Source of the DNA: Aliiroseovarius sp. Z3 | GTDB lineage: Bacteria; Pseudomonadota; Alphaproteobacteria; Rhodobacterales; Rhodobacteraceae | Assembly: GCF_029105185.1 (NCBI RefSeq) | Contig: NZ_JAFMZK010000003.1 | Coordinates: forward strand, 248,001 to 312,000 | Direction: 5' to 3' | Length of the DNA stretch: 64,000 nucleotides | Position numbers and translations under genes: made by a program | Shown: positions 9,836-18,318 of the stretch, piece by piece | How the letters are laid out: every line of letters starts with the position of its first letter | Numbering within the stretch: position 1 is the first letter of the stretch | Notes under the pieces: generated by a model | The model's database searches: none | What the model was told of the DNA's origin: nothing | What the model saw: only the letters and a program-made list of their open reading frames with translations

Positions 9836-10639
9836 ATGAGCGTTCTGATCGTCATACCAGCGCGCTTCGCCTCAGTCCGTTTCCCCGGTAAGGCACTGGC
9901 GCCCCTGCGTGGCGCAACGGGTCAGGCAAAGTCACTGATCCGGCGCAGTTGGGATGCAGCACAGGCCGTAAGCGGTGTCGACCGCGTTGTCATCGCGACC
10001 GATGATGACCGTATCCGCGCCGAAGCCAATGGTTTCGGGGCCGAGGTCGTCATGACGTCTTCGGATTGTCGTAATGGGACCGAGCGTTGCGCCGAGGCGC
10101 TGGACGCGCTGGGCGGTGGTTTCGATATCGTGGTGAACCTGCAAGGTGATGCCCCGCTGACCCCCCCTTGGTTTGTCGAAGCGCTGATCGACGCCCTGAC
10201 CGACCACCCGGTTGCCGAAATGGCCACGCCCGTTTTACGCTGCGATGGTCGCGCGCTGAACGGGTTTCTGGAAGACCGCCGCGCCGGGCGGGTTGGCGGA
10301 ACCACTGCCGTTTTCGGGGCCGAGGGCAAGGCACTTTATTTTTCAAAAGAGGTCATTCCCTACACCGCTGACGACGAATGGGATGACCAGATCGCGACAC
10401 CGGTGTTTCACCACGTGGGCGTGTATGCCTATCGTCCCGCTGCCCTGGCAGCCTACGCACGCTGGACGCCCGGACCTCTGGAAAAATTGGAGGGGTTAGA
10501 GCAGCTACGCTTTCTTGAGCGGGATCATCCTGTGCAATGTGTTGAGGTCGACGCGCGAGGCCGACAGTTCTGGGAATTGAACAACCCCGAAGATGTCACA
10601 AGAATCGAAGACATCCTGAGTGATCTTGGAATGGCATAG
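9836..10639 (+). CDS. kdsB: 3-deoxy-manno-octulosonate cytidylyltransferase
   Basis: Makes CMP-Kdo from CTP and Kdo, the activated sugar used by WaaA for lipid A core or in capsule linkers. The 267-aa protein begins with the nucleotide-binding motif VIPARFASVRFPGKALAPL and contains VNLQGDAPL, both characteristic of KdsB. It starts 3 bp after cysQ. waaA and lpxK are encoded at 26.6-28.9 kb in the same window. KdsB paralogues exist in capsule clusters, so whether this is the housekeeping copy cannot be told from the window. Confidence 0.9.
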   Translation: MSVLIVIPARFASVRFPGKALAPLRGATGQAKSLIRRSWDAAQAVSGVDRVVIATDDDRIRAEANGFGAEVVMTSSDCRNGTERCAEALDALGGGFDIVVNLQGDAPLTPPWFVEALIDALTDHPVAEMATPVLRCDGRALNGFLEDRRAGRVGGTTAVFGAEGKALYFSKEVIPYTADDEWDDQIATPVFHHVGVYAYRPAALAAYARWTPGPLEKLEGLEQLRFLERDHPVQCVEVDARGRQFWELNNPEDVTRIEDILSDLGMA

Positions 10640-10878
10640 GTTGCAATTCTTATCGCTGTTTTTGCACTTGCAGGGGGCGACCCACCGCGCTTTTTCACGA
10701 AAAAATGGAATTGCCTTGAGAAAAGCCGTCGATTGACCCAGTATCATGAACAATTGCCATGAAGTTGTCAGATTTTCCGCCCATTGGTGTTCAGTATTTA
10801 GTTTAAGCCTTCACAGGTAAATAAGTGTTGATCCATCAGATGTAAGTTCAGGCGGATCGGTCACAACAGAGGTGTTTT

Positions 10879-11775
10879 ATGACGCACAGGAAAGTCACCA
10901 AGGCCATTTTTCCGGTTGCCGGGTTGGGAACGCGTTTTCTTCCCGCCACCAAGTCGATTCCGAAAGAGATTATGACGCTGGTTGATCGCCCGCTGATCCA
11001 ATATGCGATCGACGAGGCGCGGGCCGCAGGGATCAAGGAATTTATCTTTGTCACCTCACGCGGCAAGGGCGCGCTTGAGGACTATTTCGATAACTCTCCT
11101 GTTCTGGAGCAAGAGCTGCGTCGCAAGGGCAAGGATGCCCTGCTTGAGATTCTCAAGGACACCAACATGGAAAGCGGCGCAATTGCTTACATGCGTCAGC
11201 ACAAAGCGTTGGGTCTTGGGCATGCGGTCTGGTGTGCCCGTCGTCTGATCGCCAACGAACCGTTCGCGGTCATCTTGCCGGACGACGTGATCGCCGCCGA
11301 GAAGCCTTGCCTGCAGCAGATGGTCGAAGCCTATAACGAAACCGGGGGATGCATGGTCGCCGCCATGGAAGTTCCGACCGAGAAAGCCAGCGCCTATGGC
11401 GTTCTTGATGTGAAGCAGGATATGGGCGCCATGGTTTCGGTCAAAGGGATGGTCGAGAAGCCAGCCGTCGAGGATGCGCCATCCAACCTGGCGGTGATTG
11501 GCCGCTATATCCTGACGCCCAATGTGCTGCGCAGCCTGAACAAGATGAAAAGTGGTGCGGGGGGTGAGATTCAGCTGACCGACGCCATCGCTTCGGAAAT
11601 CGAACAGGGGCGCGATGTGTTCGGGTACCGGTTCCGCGGCCAGCGGTTTGATTGCGGGTCCAAGGCGGGCTTCTTGCAGGCGACCGTTGCCTTCGGCATG
11701 GCCCGCGAGGAGCTTCGGGACGAGTTTTCCAGCTATCTTCATGACATCGTGGCGCAGCAGAAGGCGGCCGAGTAA
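10879..11775 (+). CDS. galU: UTP-glucose-1-phosphate uridylyltransferase
   Basis: Forms UDP-glucose from UTP and glucose-1-phosphate, supplying glycan and lipopolysaccharide synthesis. The 298-aa protein has the family start FPVAGLGTRFLPATKSIPKE, the lysine-containing GMVEKP motif and the FDCGSKAGFLQA end motif. A 239-bp AT-richer gap separates it from kdsB and probably carries its promoter. I see no specific operator there. A glycosyltransferase gene follows 6 bp downstream. Confidence 0.96.
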   Translation: MTHRKVTKAIFPVAGLGTRFLPATKSIPKEIMTLVDRPLIQYAIDEARAAGIKEFIFVTSRGKGALEDYFDNSPVLEQELRRKGKDALLEILKDTNMESGAIAYMRQHKALGLGHAVWCARRLIANEPFAVILPDDVIAAEKPCLQQMVEAYNETGGCMVAAMEVPTEKASAYGVLDVKQDMGAMVSVKGMVEKPAVEDAPSNLAVIGRYILTPNVLRSLNKMKSGAGGEIQLTDAIASEIEQGRDVFGYRFRGQRFDCGSKAGFLQATVAFGMAREELRDEFSSYLHDIVAQQKAAE

Positions 11776-11781
11776 CCCTCG

Positions 11782-12819
11782 GTGCGCGATGCTGGACGGG
11801 ATCTTTGGTCAGCCTATCGCATGCGGTGGAAACGTCGGCGATTGATCTGGCGATCCCTTCGATCGCGCAGGGATCTTGTAACCGTGGTCGACCGCACGGA
11901 CCGGATCGGCCCCGGCGATGTTCTGGCATTCACAACAGCGCGCAATGAAATCACGCGTCTGCCGCATTTTCTGTCGCATTATCGCGCGCTGGGCGTGGGG
12001 CACTTTCTGTTCGTTTTGAACAACAGCGATGATCCGTCAGAAACCCTTTTGGCGGATCAGCCTGACGTTTCCCTGTGGCGCACCAATGCCAGCTACAAGG
12101 CGTCTCGTTTCGGGGTTGATTGGACCACATGGCTTCAGTTTCGCCATGGTCATCGTCGTTGGTGTCTGACGGTCGATGTGGACGAGCTGTTGATCTATCC
12201 CCATTGCGACACCCGGTCCCTGACCGACCTGACCGGGCGTCTGGCGCAAACCGGAGCCTCTGCGATGGGGGCGCTGATGCTGGATATGTATCCCAAGGGG
12301 CCGTTGGACCAGCAGGCATATGCACGGGGTCAGGATCCGACCAAGACCTTGCCGTTTTTCGATGCTGGCCCTTATCGGGCGCAACGGCAATCTCCGGCAC
12401 AGAATTTGTGGTTGCAGGGCGGGCCGCGTGACCGGGTCTTCTTTGTCGACCTGCCTGCCCGCGCGCCCACACTGAACAAGCTGCCGCTTGTGCGTTGGGA
12501 TCGGCGCTTCGCCTATATGAATTCGACCCATTCGGCACTTCCACCACGCCTGAACCATGCCTGGGATGGGCCGCCGTGCATGTCGGGCGACCATCGTTTG
12601 TCAGGCGCGCTGCTGCATACGAAATTCCTGCCGGACATCGTCACCCGATCACGGGAAGAAAAGGCACGACGGGAACATTTTGGTCAGCCGGAGGATTTCG
12701 ATGCCTATTATGACTGGCTCTCATCCGCGCCCGACCTGTGGCATGATGGGGCCGTCGCGTATCGGGGCTGGCGTCAATTGCTTGATATGGGGCTTATTTC
12801 TAATGGCGGCTGGGCTTAA
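11782..12819 (+). CDS. Glycosyltransferase family 2-type protein (first of a tandem pair)
   Basis: Putative glycosyltransferase of 345 aa resembling the Glyco_tranf_2_4/DUF23 group. The core is LAFTTARNEITRLPHFLSHY, then a DVDELLIYPH segment whose DxD acidic residues would bind the metal-nucleotide sugar. I chose GTG 11782 because the residues it adds (LWSAYRMRWKRRR) align with the N-terminus of the paralogue at 12860. ATG 11821 would lose them. The gene sits 6 bp after galU. Donor and acceptor are unknown. Confidence 0.75.
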   Translation: MRDAGRDLWSAYRMRWKRRRLIWRSLRSRRDLVTVVDRTDRIGPGDVLAFTTARNEITRLPHFLSHYRALGVGHFLFVLNNSDDPSETLLADQPDVSLWRTNASYKASRFGVDWTTWLQFRHGHRRWCLTVDVDELLIYPHCDTRSLTDLTGRLAQTGASAMGALMLDMYPKGPLDQQAYARGQDPTKTLPFFDAGPYRAQRQSPAQNLWLQGGPRDRVFFVDLPARAPTLNKLPLVRWDRRFAYMNSTHSALPPRLNHAWDGPPCMSGDHRLSGALLHTKFLPDIVTRSREEKARREHFGQPEDFDAYYDWLSSAPDLWHDGAVAYRGWRQLLDMGLISNGGWA

Positions 12820-12859
12820 ACCAGTGTTAGCGTGACATCGGTCAGGAACGAGGAATACG

Positions 12860-13870
12860 TTGGGCGTCTGGACATCATACCGACTGCGGCTGAAACGCAA
12901 GCAATGCCACATCAGGGCATTTCGCAAGCGGCGTGAACTGACCGAGATTGCCAACCGAACCGGGGCCATCAAGCAAGGCGACATTCTGTGCTTTTCGACG
13001 ATCCGCAACGAATGTATCCGACTTCCCTATTTCCTGAACTATTATCGCGACCTTGGTGTGAACCATTTCCTTTTTGTCGATAACGGCTCAACGGATGGCG
13101 GCGCAGAGTATCTGGCCGATCAGGCGGACGTTTCGCTCTGGTCTACCGATGCCAGTTACAAAAGCGCCAATTTCGGGGTGCACTGGACAGGATGGTTGCA
13201 ACGTAGATATGCCCATGGGCATTGGTCACTGGTGGTCGATCCTGACGAATTTCTGGTCTATCCCTTCTGCGACACGCGACCGCTTCGGGCGCTGACGGAT
13301 TGGCTGGATACATCGGATGTCAGGTCTTTTGGTGTCATGCTGCTGGACATGTATCCGAAAGGGCCGATGCACAGTCTTACCTATGCTGCCGGGCAAAACC
13401 CCTTTGAACTTGCCGACTGGTTTGACTGTGGCAACTACAGCATCAGCAAAAATCCCAAATACGGCAACTTGTGGATACAGGGTGGCCCGCGTGCCCGTGC
13501 CTTCTTTCGCGATGACCCCGAAAAGGCCCCTGCCCTGAACAAGATACCGCTGGTGAAATGGAAACGAAACTACACGTATGTCAGTTCGACTCACGCGCTT
13601 TTGCCGCGGGGCCTGAATCTGGTCTATGACCAATGGGGCGGCGAAAAGGCCTCGGGCTGTTTGTTGCACGCAAAGTTTTTGGACACGTTCAAGGAAAAGT
13701 CGATCGAGGAGCTGAAACGCGGCCAACACTATGCCAACAGCCACGAGTACCGCGCCTATCACGATGGCACCAACGAAGACACCGACCTGTGGTGTGACTG
13801 GAGCGAGAAGTACATGAACTGGCGCCAGCTAGAGATGCTGGGCTTGATGTCGAAAGGGAACTGGGCATGA
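12860..13870 (+). CDS. Glycosyltransferase family 2-type protein (second of a tandem pair)
   Basis: A 336-aa paralogue of the preceding gene, with the same motif order: CFSTIRNECIRLPYFLNYY, FVDNGSTDGG, then DPDEFLVYPFCDTR. The start is TTG 12860, with AGGAA five bases upstream. No ATG gives an N-terminus that matches the paralogue. FVDNGSTDGG in place of FVLNNSDDPS suggests this copy kept the more canonical GT-A motif. Its stop overlaps the start of the next gene (ATGA), so translation is probably coupled. Confidence 0.78.
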   Translation: MGVWTSYRLRLKRKQCHIRAFRKRRELTEIANRTGAIKQGDILCFSTIRNECIRLPYFLNYYRDLGVNHFLFVDNGSTDGGAEYLADQADVSLWSTDASYKSANFGVHWTGWLQRRYAHGHWSLVVDPDEFLVYPFCDTRPLRALTDWLDTSDVRSFGVMLLDMYPKGPMHSLTYAAGQNPFELADWFDCGNYSISKNPKYGNLWIQGGPRARAFFRDDPEKAPALNKIPLVKWKRNYTYVSSTHALLPRGLNLVYDQWGGEKASGCLLHAKFLDTFKEKSIEELKRGQHYANSHEYRAYHDGTNEDTDLWCDWSEKYMNWRQLEMLGLMSKGNWA

Positions 13871-15564
13871 GCCTTGGGATCGTCATGCTGGTTCACGACG
13901 CGCTCGACCGCGCCGAGCAGTTGGTGCGCCACTGGGCCACCCATGATTGCCCGGTTGTGGTGCATGTCGATGCTTATGTGACGCAAGATGATTTCGCGAA
14001 TTTCACGGCTGCGCTGGATGACTTGGACAATGTGCGCTTCTGCAAGCGTCGCCATTGCGAATGGGGTACGTGGTCATTGGTTGCGGCCAGCCAGACCGCA
14101 TCCGAAGCCATGTTAGAGACGTTTCCCGACGTGCAGCATGTATTGCTCGCATCGGGAAGTTGTTTGCCGCTGCGCCCGATTTCCGAGATGCGCGCGTATC
14201 TGAGCAATCGTTCGCAAACCGACTTTATCGAAAGCGCCACGACCGAGGACGTGCCCTGGACCATTGGTGGTCTGGATATTGAACGGTTCACGCTCCGGTT
14301 CCCGTTCTCATGGAAGCGCCAGCGCCGCCTGTTTGACTACTATGTCAGCATTCAACGCAAGCTCGACCTCAAGCGCACCATCCCTTTCGGGCTTATACCC
14401 CATCTGGGCAGTCAGTGGTGGTGCCTGACGCGAGCAACGCTGTCGGCCATCCTGAATGACCCGCAGCGACCCCGGTTTGATCAATACTTCCGGCGCGTCT
14501 GGATCCCGGATGAAAGCTATTATCAGACCCTCGCGCGCCGCCATTCATCCCGGATTGAAAGCCGGTCCTTGACCTTGTCGAAGTTCGATTTTCAAGGCAA
14601 GCCGCACGTATTTTATGACGATCACCTGCAGTTGTTGCGTCGATCCGACTGCTTTGTCGCCCGCAAGGCATGGCGGTATGCGGACAAGCTGTATGACAGC
14701 TTCTTGTCGGACCAGCCGACCGTTGTCACGGGTGCGGAACCCAACCCGGGCAAGATCGACCGGATATTCACCAAGGCCATTGAACGGCGCACAAAGGGTC
14801 GGCCGGGCCTTTACATGCCAAGCCGCTTTCCCCGAGACGGGCACGAAGGCAACATAACCGCTGCGCGCTACACGGTTTTGGAGGGGTTTTCCGAGCTGTT
14901 CGATGGGTTTGAAGACTGGTTGGCAGACGTGGTCAGTGCACGTGTTCACGGCCATTTGTTTGCTGAGGACAAAGCACATTTTGCGGGCGGCGCGCCGGAG
15001 TTCTTTGGTGCGCTCACGGATTCCGCGAAACTGCGTGATTACAATCCCAAAGCGTTCCTGACCAACCTGATCTGGAACACGCGCGGCGAACGCCAGTGCT
15101 TTCAATACGGGCCGAGCGACAATCAAGACCTGTCCTGGGTCATGGCAAAAGACACCAACGCACGCATCTATGTTGTCTCTGGGGCGTGGGCTGTGCCCTT
15201 GTTTCATTCGAACCGCAACTTCTCGGATATCCGGCGCGAGGCAGCGCGGTTGCAGAAGCTGGAAAGCGAACATCTGACCGTGTTGCGATCCGGTCATGCG
15301 CGGGCGCGCACTCAGATCTGGTCTTTGGCCGATTTTGTGCTGAACCCGACCGAACCCTTGCAAACGGTGCTTGATGACATCGGGTTGCGGCAACCCGGCG
15401 CGCTGCCAAAGCTGCCAAAGATGAAACCGCTTCAGGGATTTGGACAGTTCCTGCAGGATCTGAAAAATCAGGGTATGCATCCCTATCTGATGGGCGATTT
15501 CCCGGCCGGGCATGACCTTGTGCCGACCGCCCGCATTCAGCGCAAACCCTATCTGGTGAAGTGA
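13867..15564 (+). CDS. Branch-type (core-2/I) beta-1,6-N-acetylglucosaminyltransferase-like protein
   Basis: 565-aa protein. The first 280 residues resemble the Branch family (PF02485-like, GT14), with IVMLVHDALDRAEQLVRHW at the start, the LLASGSCLPLRPISEM segment and the HLGSQWWCLTR motif typical of bacterial and animal core-2 enzymes. The C-terminal half (about 290-565) is a separate domain that I do not recognise confidently; similar tails are, to my knowledge, common in rhodobacterial homologues. It starts inside the stop of the previous gene and ends 4 bp before the sulfotransferase, so it belongs to one glycan operon. Real donor specificity cannot be read from sequence. Confidence 0.75.
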   Translation: MSLGIVMLVHDALDRAEQLVRHWATHDCPVVVHVDAYVTQDDFANFTAALDDLDNVRFCKRRHCEWGTWSLVAASQTASEAMLETFPDVQHVLLASGSCLPLRPISEMRAYLSNRSQTDFIESATTEDVPWTIGGLDIERFTLRFPFSWKRQRRLFDYYVSIQRKLDLKRTIPFGLIPHLGSQWWCLTRATLSAILNDPQRPRFDQYFRRVWIPDESYYQTLARRHSSRIESRSLTLSKFDFQGKPHVFYDDHLQLLRRSDCFVARKAWRYADKLYDSFLSDQPTVVTGAEPNPGKIDRIFTKAIERRTKGRPGLYMPSRFPRDGHEGNITAARYTVLEGFSELFDGFEDWLADVVSARVHGHLFAEDKAHFAGGAPEFFGALTDSAKLRDYNPKAFLTNLIWNTRGERQCFQYGPSDNQDLSWVMAKDTNARIYVVSGAWAVPLFHSNRNFSDIRREAARLQKLESEHLTVLRSGHARARTQIWSLADFVLNPTEPLQTVLDDIGLRQPGALPKLPKMKPLQGFGQFLQDLKNQGMHPYLMGDFPAGHDLVPTARIQRKPYLVK

Positions 15565-15568
15565 CCAC

Positions 15569-16987
15569 ATGACTGGCCCGTTTGATTGTTTCATCATTTT
15601 CGCCGAGATGCGCACCGGCTCGAATTTTCTGGAAAGCAACCTGGACCAGTTTTCCGGCCTTCAGTGCTACGGCGAGGCGTTCAACCCCTATTTCATGGTG
15701 ACACCGCAGACCGAAGAGCTGTTTGGCGTGACCGTGGCACAGCGGGATGCGGATCCAATGCAGCTGCTCGAGCGCATCAAGTCCGAAACCAACGGCTTGC
15801 CCGGATTTCGCTTTTTCCATGACCATGACCCGCGCGTGTTCAACGCATTGATCGATGATCCGCGCTGCGCCAAGATCGTGCTCACACGTAATCCAGTCGA
15901 AGCCTATGTGTCCCGCAGAATTGCCATGGCGACCGACCAATGGCAACTGAGCAAGCAAAGCGATGCCCGCAAGGAAAAGGCGCGGTTCATACCGGACGAG
16001 TTTGAGAAGCTGTTTTATCGGTTCAAGAGCTTTCAGCTGAAGATCAAGGAACGTTTGCAACTGTCGGGTCAGACAGCGTTCTATATCGACTATGAAGAGG
16101 CTCAAGATATCAATGTGATCAATGGGTTGGCAAAGTTCTTGGGTGAAACTGACGAGATCACGCAATTTGCCAGCACGTTCAAGAAGCAAAACCCGGAACC
16201 CCTGTCTGACAAAGTGCAGAAGTTTGAGCTTCTTGCCTCAACCGTTGCCCGGATTGATGTCTTTGACTTGCACAAGGTGCCGAACTTCGAACCCAGCCGC
16301 CCGCCCGCCTTGAAATCCTATCTGGCGTCGGATGAGTTGCAGGTGGTGTTCCTGCCGATTGCCGGGGGGCCGTCAGAGCGTGTCACGGAGTGGATGGAGG
16401 CTGCCGGCCCCCTGACACGCGACTTCTCACAAAAGGCGCTGCGGCAATGGAAGCGACGGCACAAACGACATCGCAGCTTCACGGTGTTGCGCCACCCCGT
16501 GGCACGGCTGCATTCTGTTTTCTGCGATCTATTGGCGTTTCGGGATGATGACCCCGATGGCGATCTGAAAACCACCTTAAGGCACACATATGGGCTGGAT
16601 CTGCCCAGTACACCCGATGCGCCCTGGACGCTCAGCGATCACCAAACGGCGTTTGCGCAGTTTATTGCGTTTGTCGCACGAACGCTTGGTGGTCAAACTG
16701 CGATCGGTATTGATCCGCGCTGGGCCACACAAGCGGCAACGATAAAAGGGTTTGCCGGGTTCACCTTGCCCGATCACATCCTGCGCGAGGATCAGCTTGC
16801 CGCAGGGCTAAACCACGTGCTGTCCGAGGTACAGGTTGGCGCCACGCCCCCCCTGACAGAAGCGACGCCAGATGCGCCGTTTGCGCTGGAACAGATCTAT
16901 TCAGAGGACCTCGAATCCGCTGTGCGCAAGGCGTATCAGCGCGATTACATGATGTTTGGATTTCGACCTTGGGGCGCGTCGGACTAG
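15569..16987 (+). CDS. NodH/Stf0-like sulfotransferase with a second, degenerate sulfotransferase-like half
   Basis: Putative PAPS-dependent sulfotransferase of 472 aa. The N-terminal half has the 5'-phosphosulfate loop (MRTGSNFLES, residues 14-23) and the 3'-phosphate motif RNPVEAYVSRR (107-117). The C-terminal half repeats this plan in weaker form: PIAGGPSER (263-271) where the loop should be, and LRHPVARLHSVF (307-318) as a 3'-phosphate-like motif, closer to the Sulfotransfer_2 type. It would transfer sulfate to a glycan built by the neighbouring transferases. cysQ upstream would remove the PAP product. It ends the plus-strand glycan run, 7 bp before convergent ptsN. Confidence 0.75.
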   Translation: MTGPFDCFIIFAEMRTGSNFLESNLDQFSGLQCYGEAFNPYFMVTPQTEELFGVTVAQRDADPMQLLERIKSETNGLPGFRFFHDHDPRVFNALIDDPRCAKIVLTRNPVEAYVSRRIAMATDQWQLSKQSDARKEKARFIPDEFEKLFYRFKSFQLKIKERLQLSGQTAFYIDYEEAQDINVINGLAKFLGETDEITQFASTFKKQNPEPLSDKVQKFELLASTVARIDVFDLHKVPNFEPSRPPALKSYLASDELQVVFLPIAGGPSERVTEWMEAAGPLTRDFSQKALRQWKRRHKRHRSFTVLRHPVARLHSVFCDLLAFRDDDPDGDLKTTLRHTYGLDLPSTPDAPWTLSDHQTAFAQFIAFVARTLGGQTAIGIDPRWATQAATIKGFAGFTLPDHILREDQLAAGLNHVLSEVQVGATPPLTEATPDAPFALEQIYSEDLESAVRKAYQRDYMMFGFRPWGASD

Positions 16988-16994
16988 TCCGCAA

Positions 16995-17459
16995 TCACGC
17001 CGCTTTGTTTGTCAGGCTTTCGGTCAGCAGCGCATGCAGGGTCGCCACATCGGTATTGGCGCGCAGTTTGGCGCAGATCGAGGCATCACGCATGGTGCGG
17101 GACACCAAAGCAAGTGCTTTCAGGTGATCGACGCCGGAATCTTCCGGGGCAAACAGGGCGAAAACCAGATCGACAGGCTGTTTGTCCACGGCGTCGAAAT
17201 CAAAGGGCTTTTCCACGCGCATGAAGCAGCCGACAATCTTGTCCAACCCATTTAACCGGGCGTGTGGCAAAGCCACCCCGCGGCCCACACCGGTGGGCCC
17301 CAAGGTTTCGCGTTGCTGAAGCGCGGCAAACGCCTCGCCGCCGTTAATGCCATAACAGTCCATCACAACGTCCCCAAGATCCTGAAACAGGCGTTTCTTG
17401 GAAGACACTGTCGATACGACCTTTACGGCCGACGGCTTAAGGATGCTCGCAAGTTCCAT
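16995..17459 (-). CDS. ptsN: Nitrogen-regulatory PTS IIA protein
   Basis: EIIA-Ntr phosphocarrier (154 aa) of the regulatory PTS, which adjusts nitrogen, potassium and carbon metabolism by protein-protein contact. The phosphorylated histidine lies in GVALPHARLNGLDK. I chose ATG 17459, with GGGGAAAG nine bases upstream. An in-frame TTG lies directly on that ribosome site. hpf is immediately upstream on the same strand, the usual partner order. Confidence 0.95.
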   Translation of the reverse strand: MELASILKPSAVKVVSTVSSKKRLFQDLGDVVMDCYGINGGEAFAALQQRETLGPTGVGRGVALPHARLNGLDKIVGCFMRVEKPFDFDAVDKQPVDLVFALFAPEDSGVDHLKALALVSRTMRDASICAKLRANTDVATLHALLTESLTNKAA

Positions 17460-17473
17460 CGCCAACAACTTTC

Positions 17474-17493
17474 CCCACCCACCAACGGGTGGG
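17474..17493 (-). repeat. Hairpin between hpf and ptsN overlapping the ptsN ribosome site
   Basis: CCCACCC (17474-17480) and GGGTGGG (17487-17493) are perfect inverted repeats around a 6-nt loop. On the minus-strand mRNA the 3' arm runs directly into the GGGGAAAG ribosome site of ptsN. There is no U-tract. It could be an attenuating or translation-tuning hairpin, or mRNA stabilisation; function is inferred. Confidence 0.5.
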
Positions 17494-17497
17494 AGGC

Positions 17498-18073
17498 TTA
17501 CACTGCGTTTTTGGGGTCGATCCAGCCCACATTACCGTCTTCACGGCGGTAGACCACATTCATCCCCTCGGTTTTCTCGTTGCGGAAAACCAGAACGGGC
17601 GCATGTGCCAGCTCCATCTGCATGACCGCTTCGCCGACTGAAAGCGATGGGATTTGAGTTTCCATCTCGGCGATGATCATGGGTTGGAGTGAGGCGTCCT
17701 CTGCTTCGTCCTGACCTTCTTCTGAGGCGAGGATATACGAGGCTCCGCCGAAAACTTCAACCGGGTCCACACGATCCTTGTGGTGGTCCTTCAATCGACG
17801 CTTGTAGCGGCGCAGTTGCTTCTCCATTTTTTCGGCGCAATTGTCGAAGGCTGCATAAATCTCGGTCGCAATCCCCTTGGCTTGCGCGGTCAGACCAGTG
17901 GACAAATGCACGATCGTTTCACACACATATTCATGGGCGCTTTTCGAAAAAATCACCTGGGCCCGCGTCGGGCGTTCAGCATACTTTTGAACGACGGCGC
18001 CCAATTCATCTTTCACGTGAACCTGAAGGGCGTCACCGATGTCGATTTGCTTGCCACTGATTTGATATTGCAT
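17498..18073 (-). CDS. hpf: Ribosome hibernation-promoting factor, long form
   Basis: Binds the 30S decoding centre and promotes 100S dimer formation in stationary phase. The 191-aa length marks the long form. Residues 1-95 are the HPF/YfiA fold (MQYQISGKQIDIGDALQVHV), followed by a linker and a C-terminal dimerisation domain (about 135-190, containing VVYRREDGNVGWIDP). It is upstream of ptsN on the same strand. Three perfect inverted repeats fill the non-coding DNA upstream of its start. Confidence 0.95.
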   Translation of the reverse strand: MQYQISGKQIDIGDALQVHVKDELGAVVQKYAERPTRAQVIFSKSAHEYVCETIVHLSTGLTAQAKGIATEIYAAFDNCAEKMEKQLRRYKRRLKDHHKDRVDPVEVFGGASYILASEEGQDEAEDASLQPMIIAEMETQIPSLSVGEAVMQMELAHAPVLVFRNEKTEGMNVVYRREDGNVGWIDPKNAV

Positions 18074-18107
18074 CCATACCTCCTATGGTAGTGCAGGCCT
18101 CAAAATA

Positions 18108-18229
18108 CCTTTCTCGAGCAAGAGAAAGGAAATTCCTATTTAAATTACATAGTGTTGTGAGCGCTTTGAGCAACCTAACCCGTCCAAATTCATTTGGACG
18201 ATCCGCCATGTATTTCCCGCACGCGGGAA
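18108..18229. repeat. Cluster of three perfect inverted repeats upstream of hpf
   Basis: Within 122 bp of the 245-bp gap between hpf and lptB lie CCTTTCTC/GAGAAAGG (18108-18129, 6-nt spacer), CGTCCAAAT/ATTTGGACG (18181-18200, 2-nt spacer) and TTCCCGC/GCGGGAA (18214-18229, 2-nt spacer). The near-zero spacers of the last two look more like protein-binding dyads than RNA hairpins. The first could be an operator or a 5' UTR hairpin of hpf. No match to a known regulator is claimed. Confidence 0.6.
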
Positions 18230-18318
18230 GACAGGAACAAAGGATCAGGTGGTCTTGCATTGTCTTCATTTGGCGACGAGTCGAGGGGGCTTGTCAACCA
18301 TATCACGTCGCTGCGACC

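Noticed and set aside
14545-15639. A 364-codon open frame antisense to the Branch-type glycosyltransferase
   Set aside because: No recognisable motifs; the sense gene is well supported and the frame is explained by codon bias.
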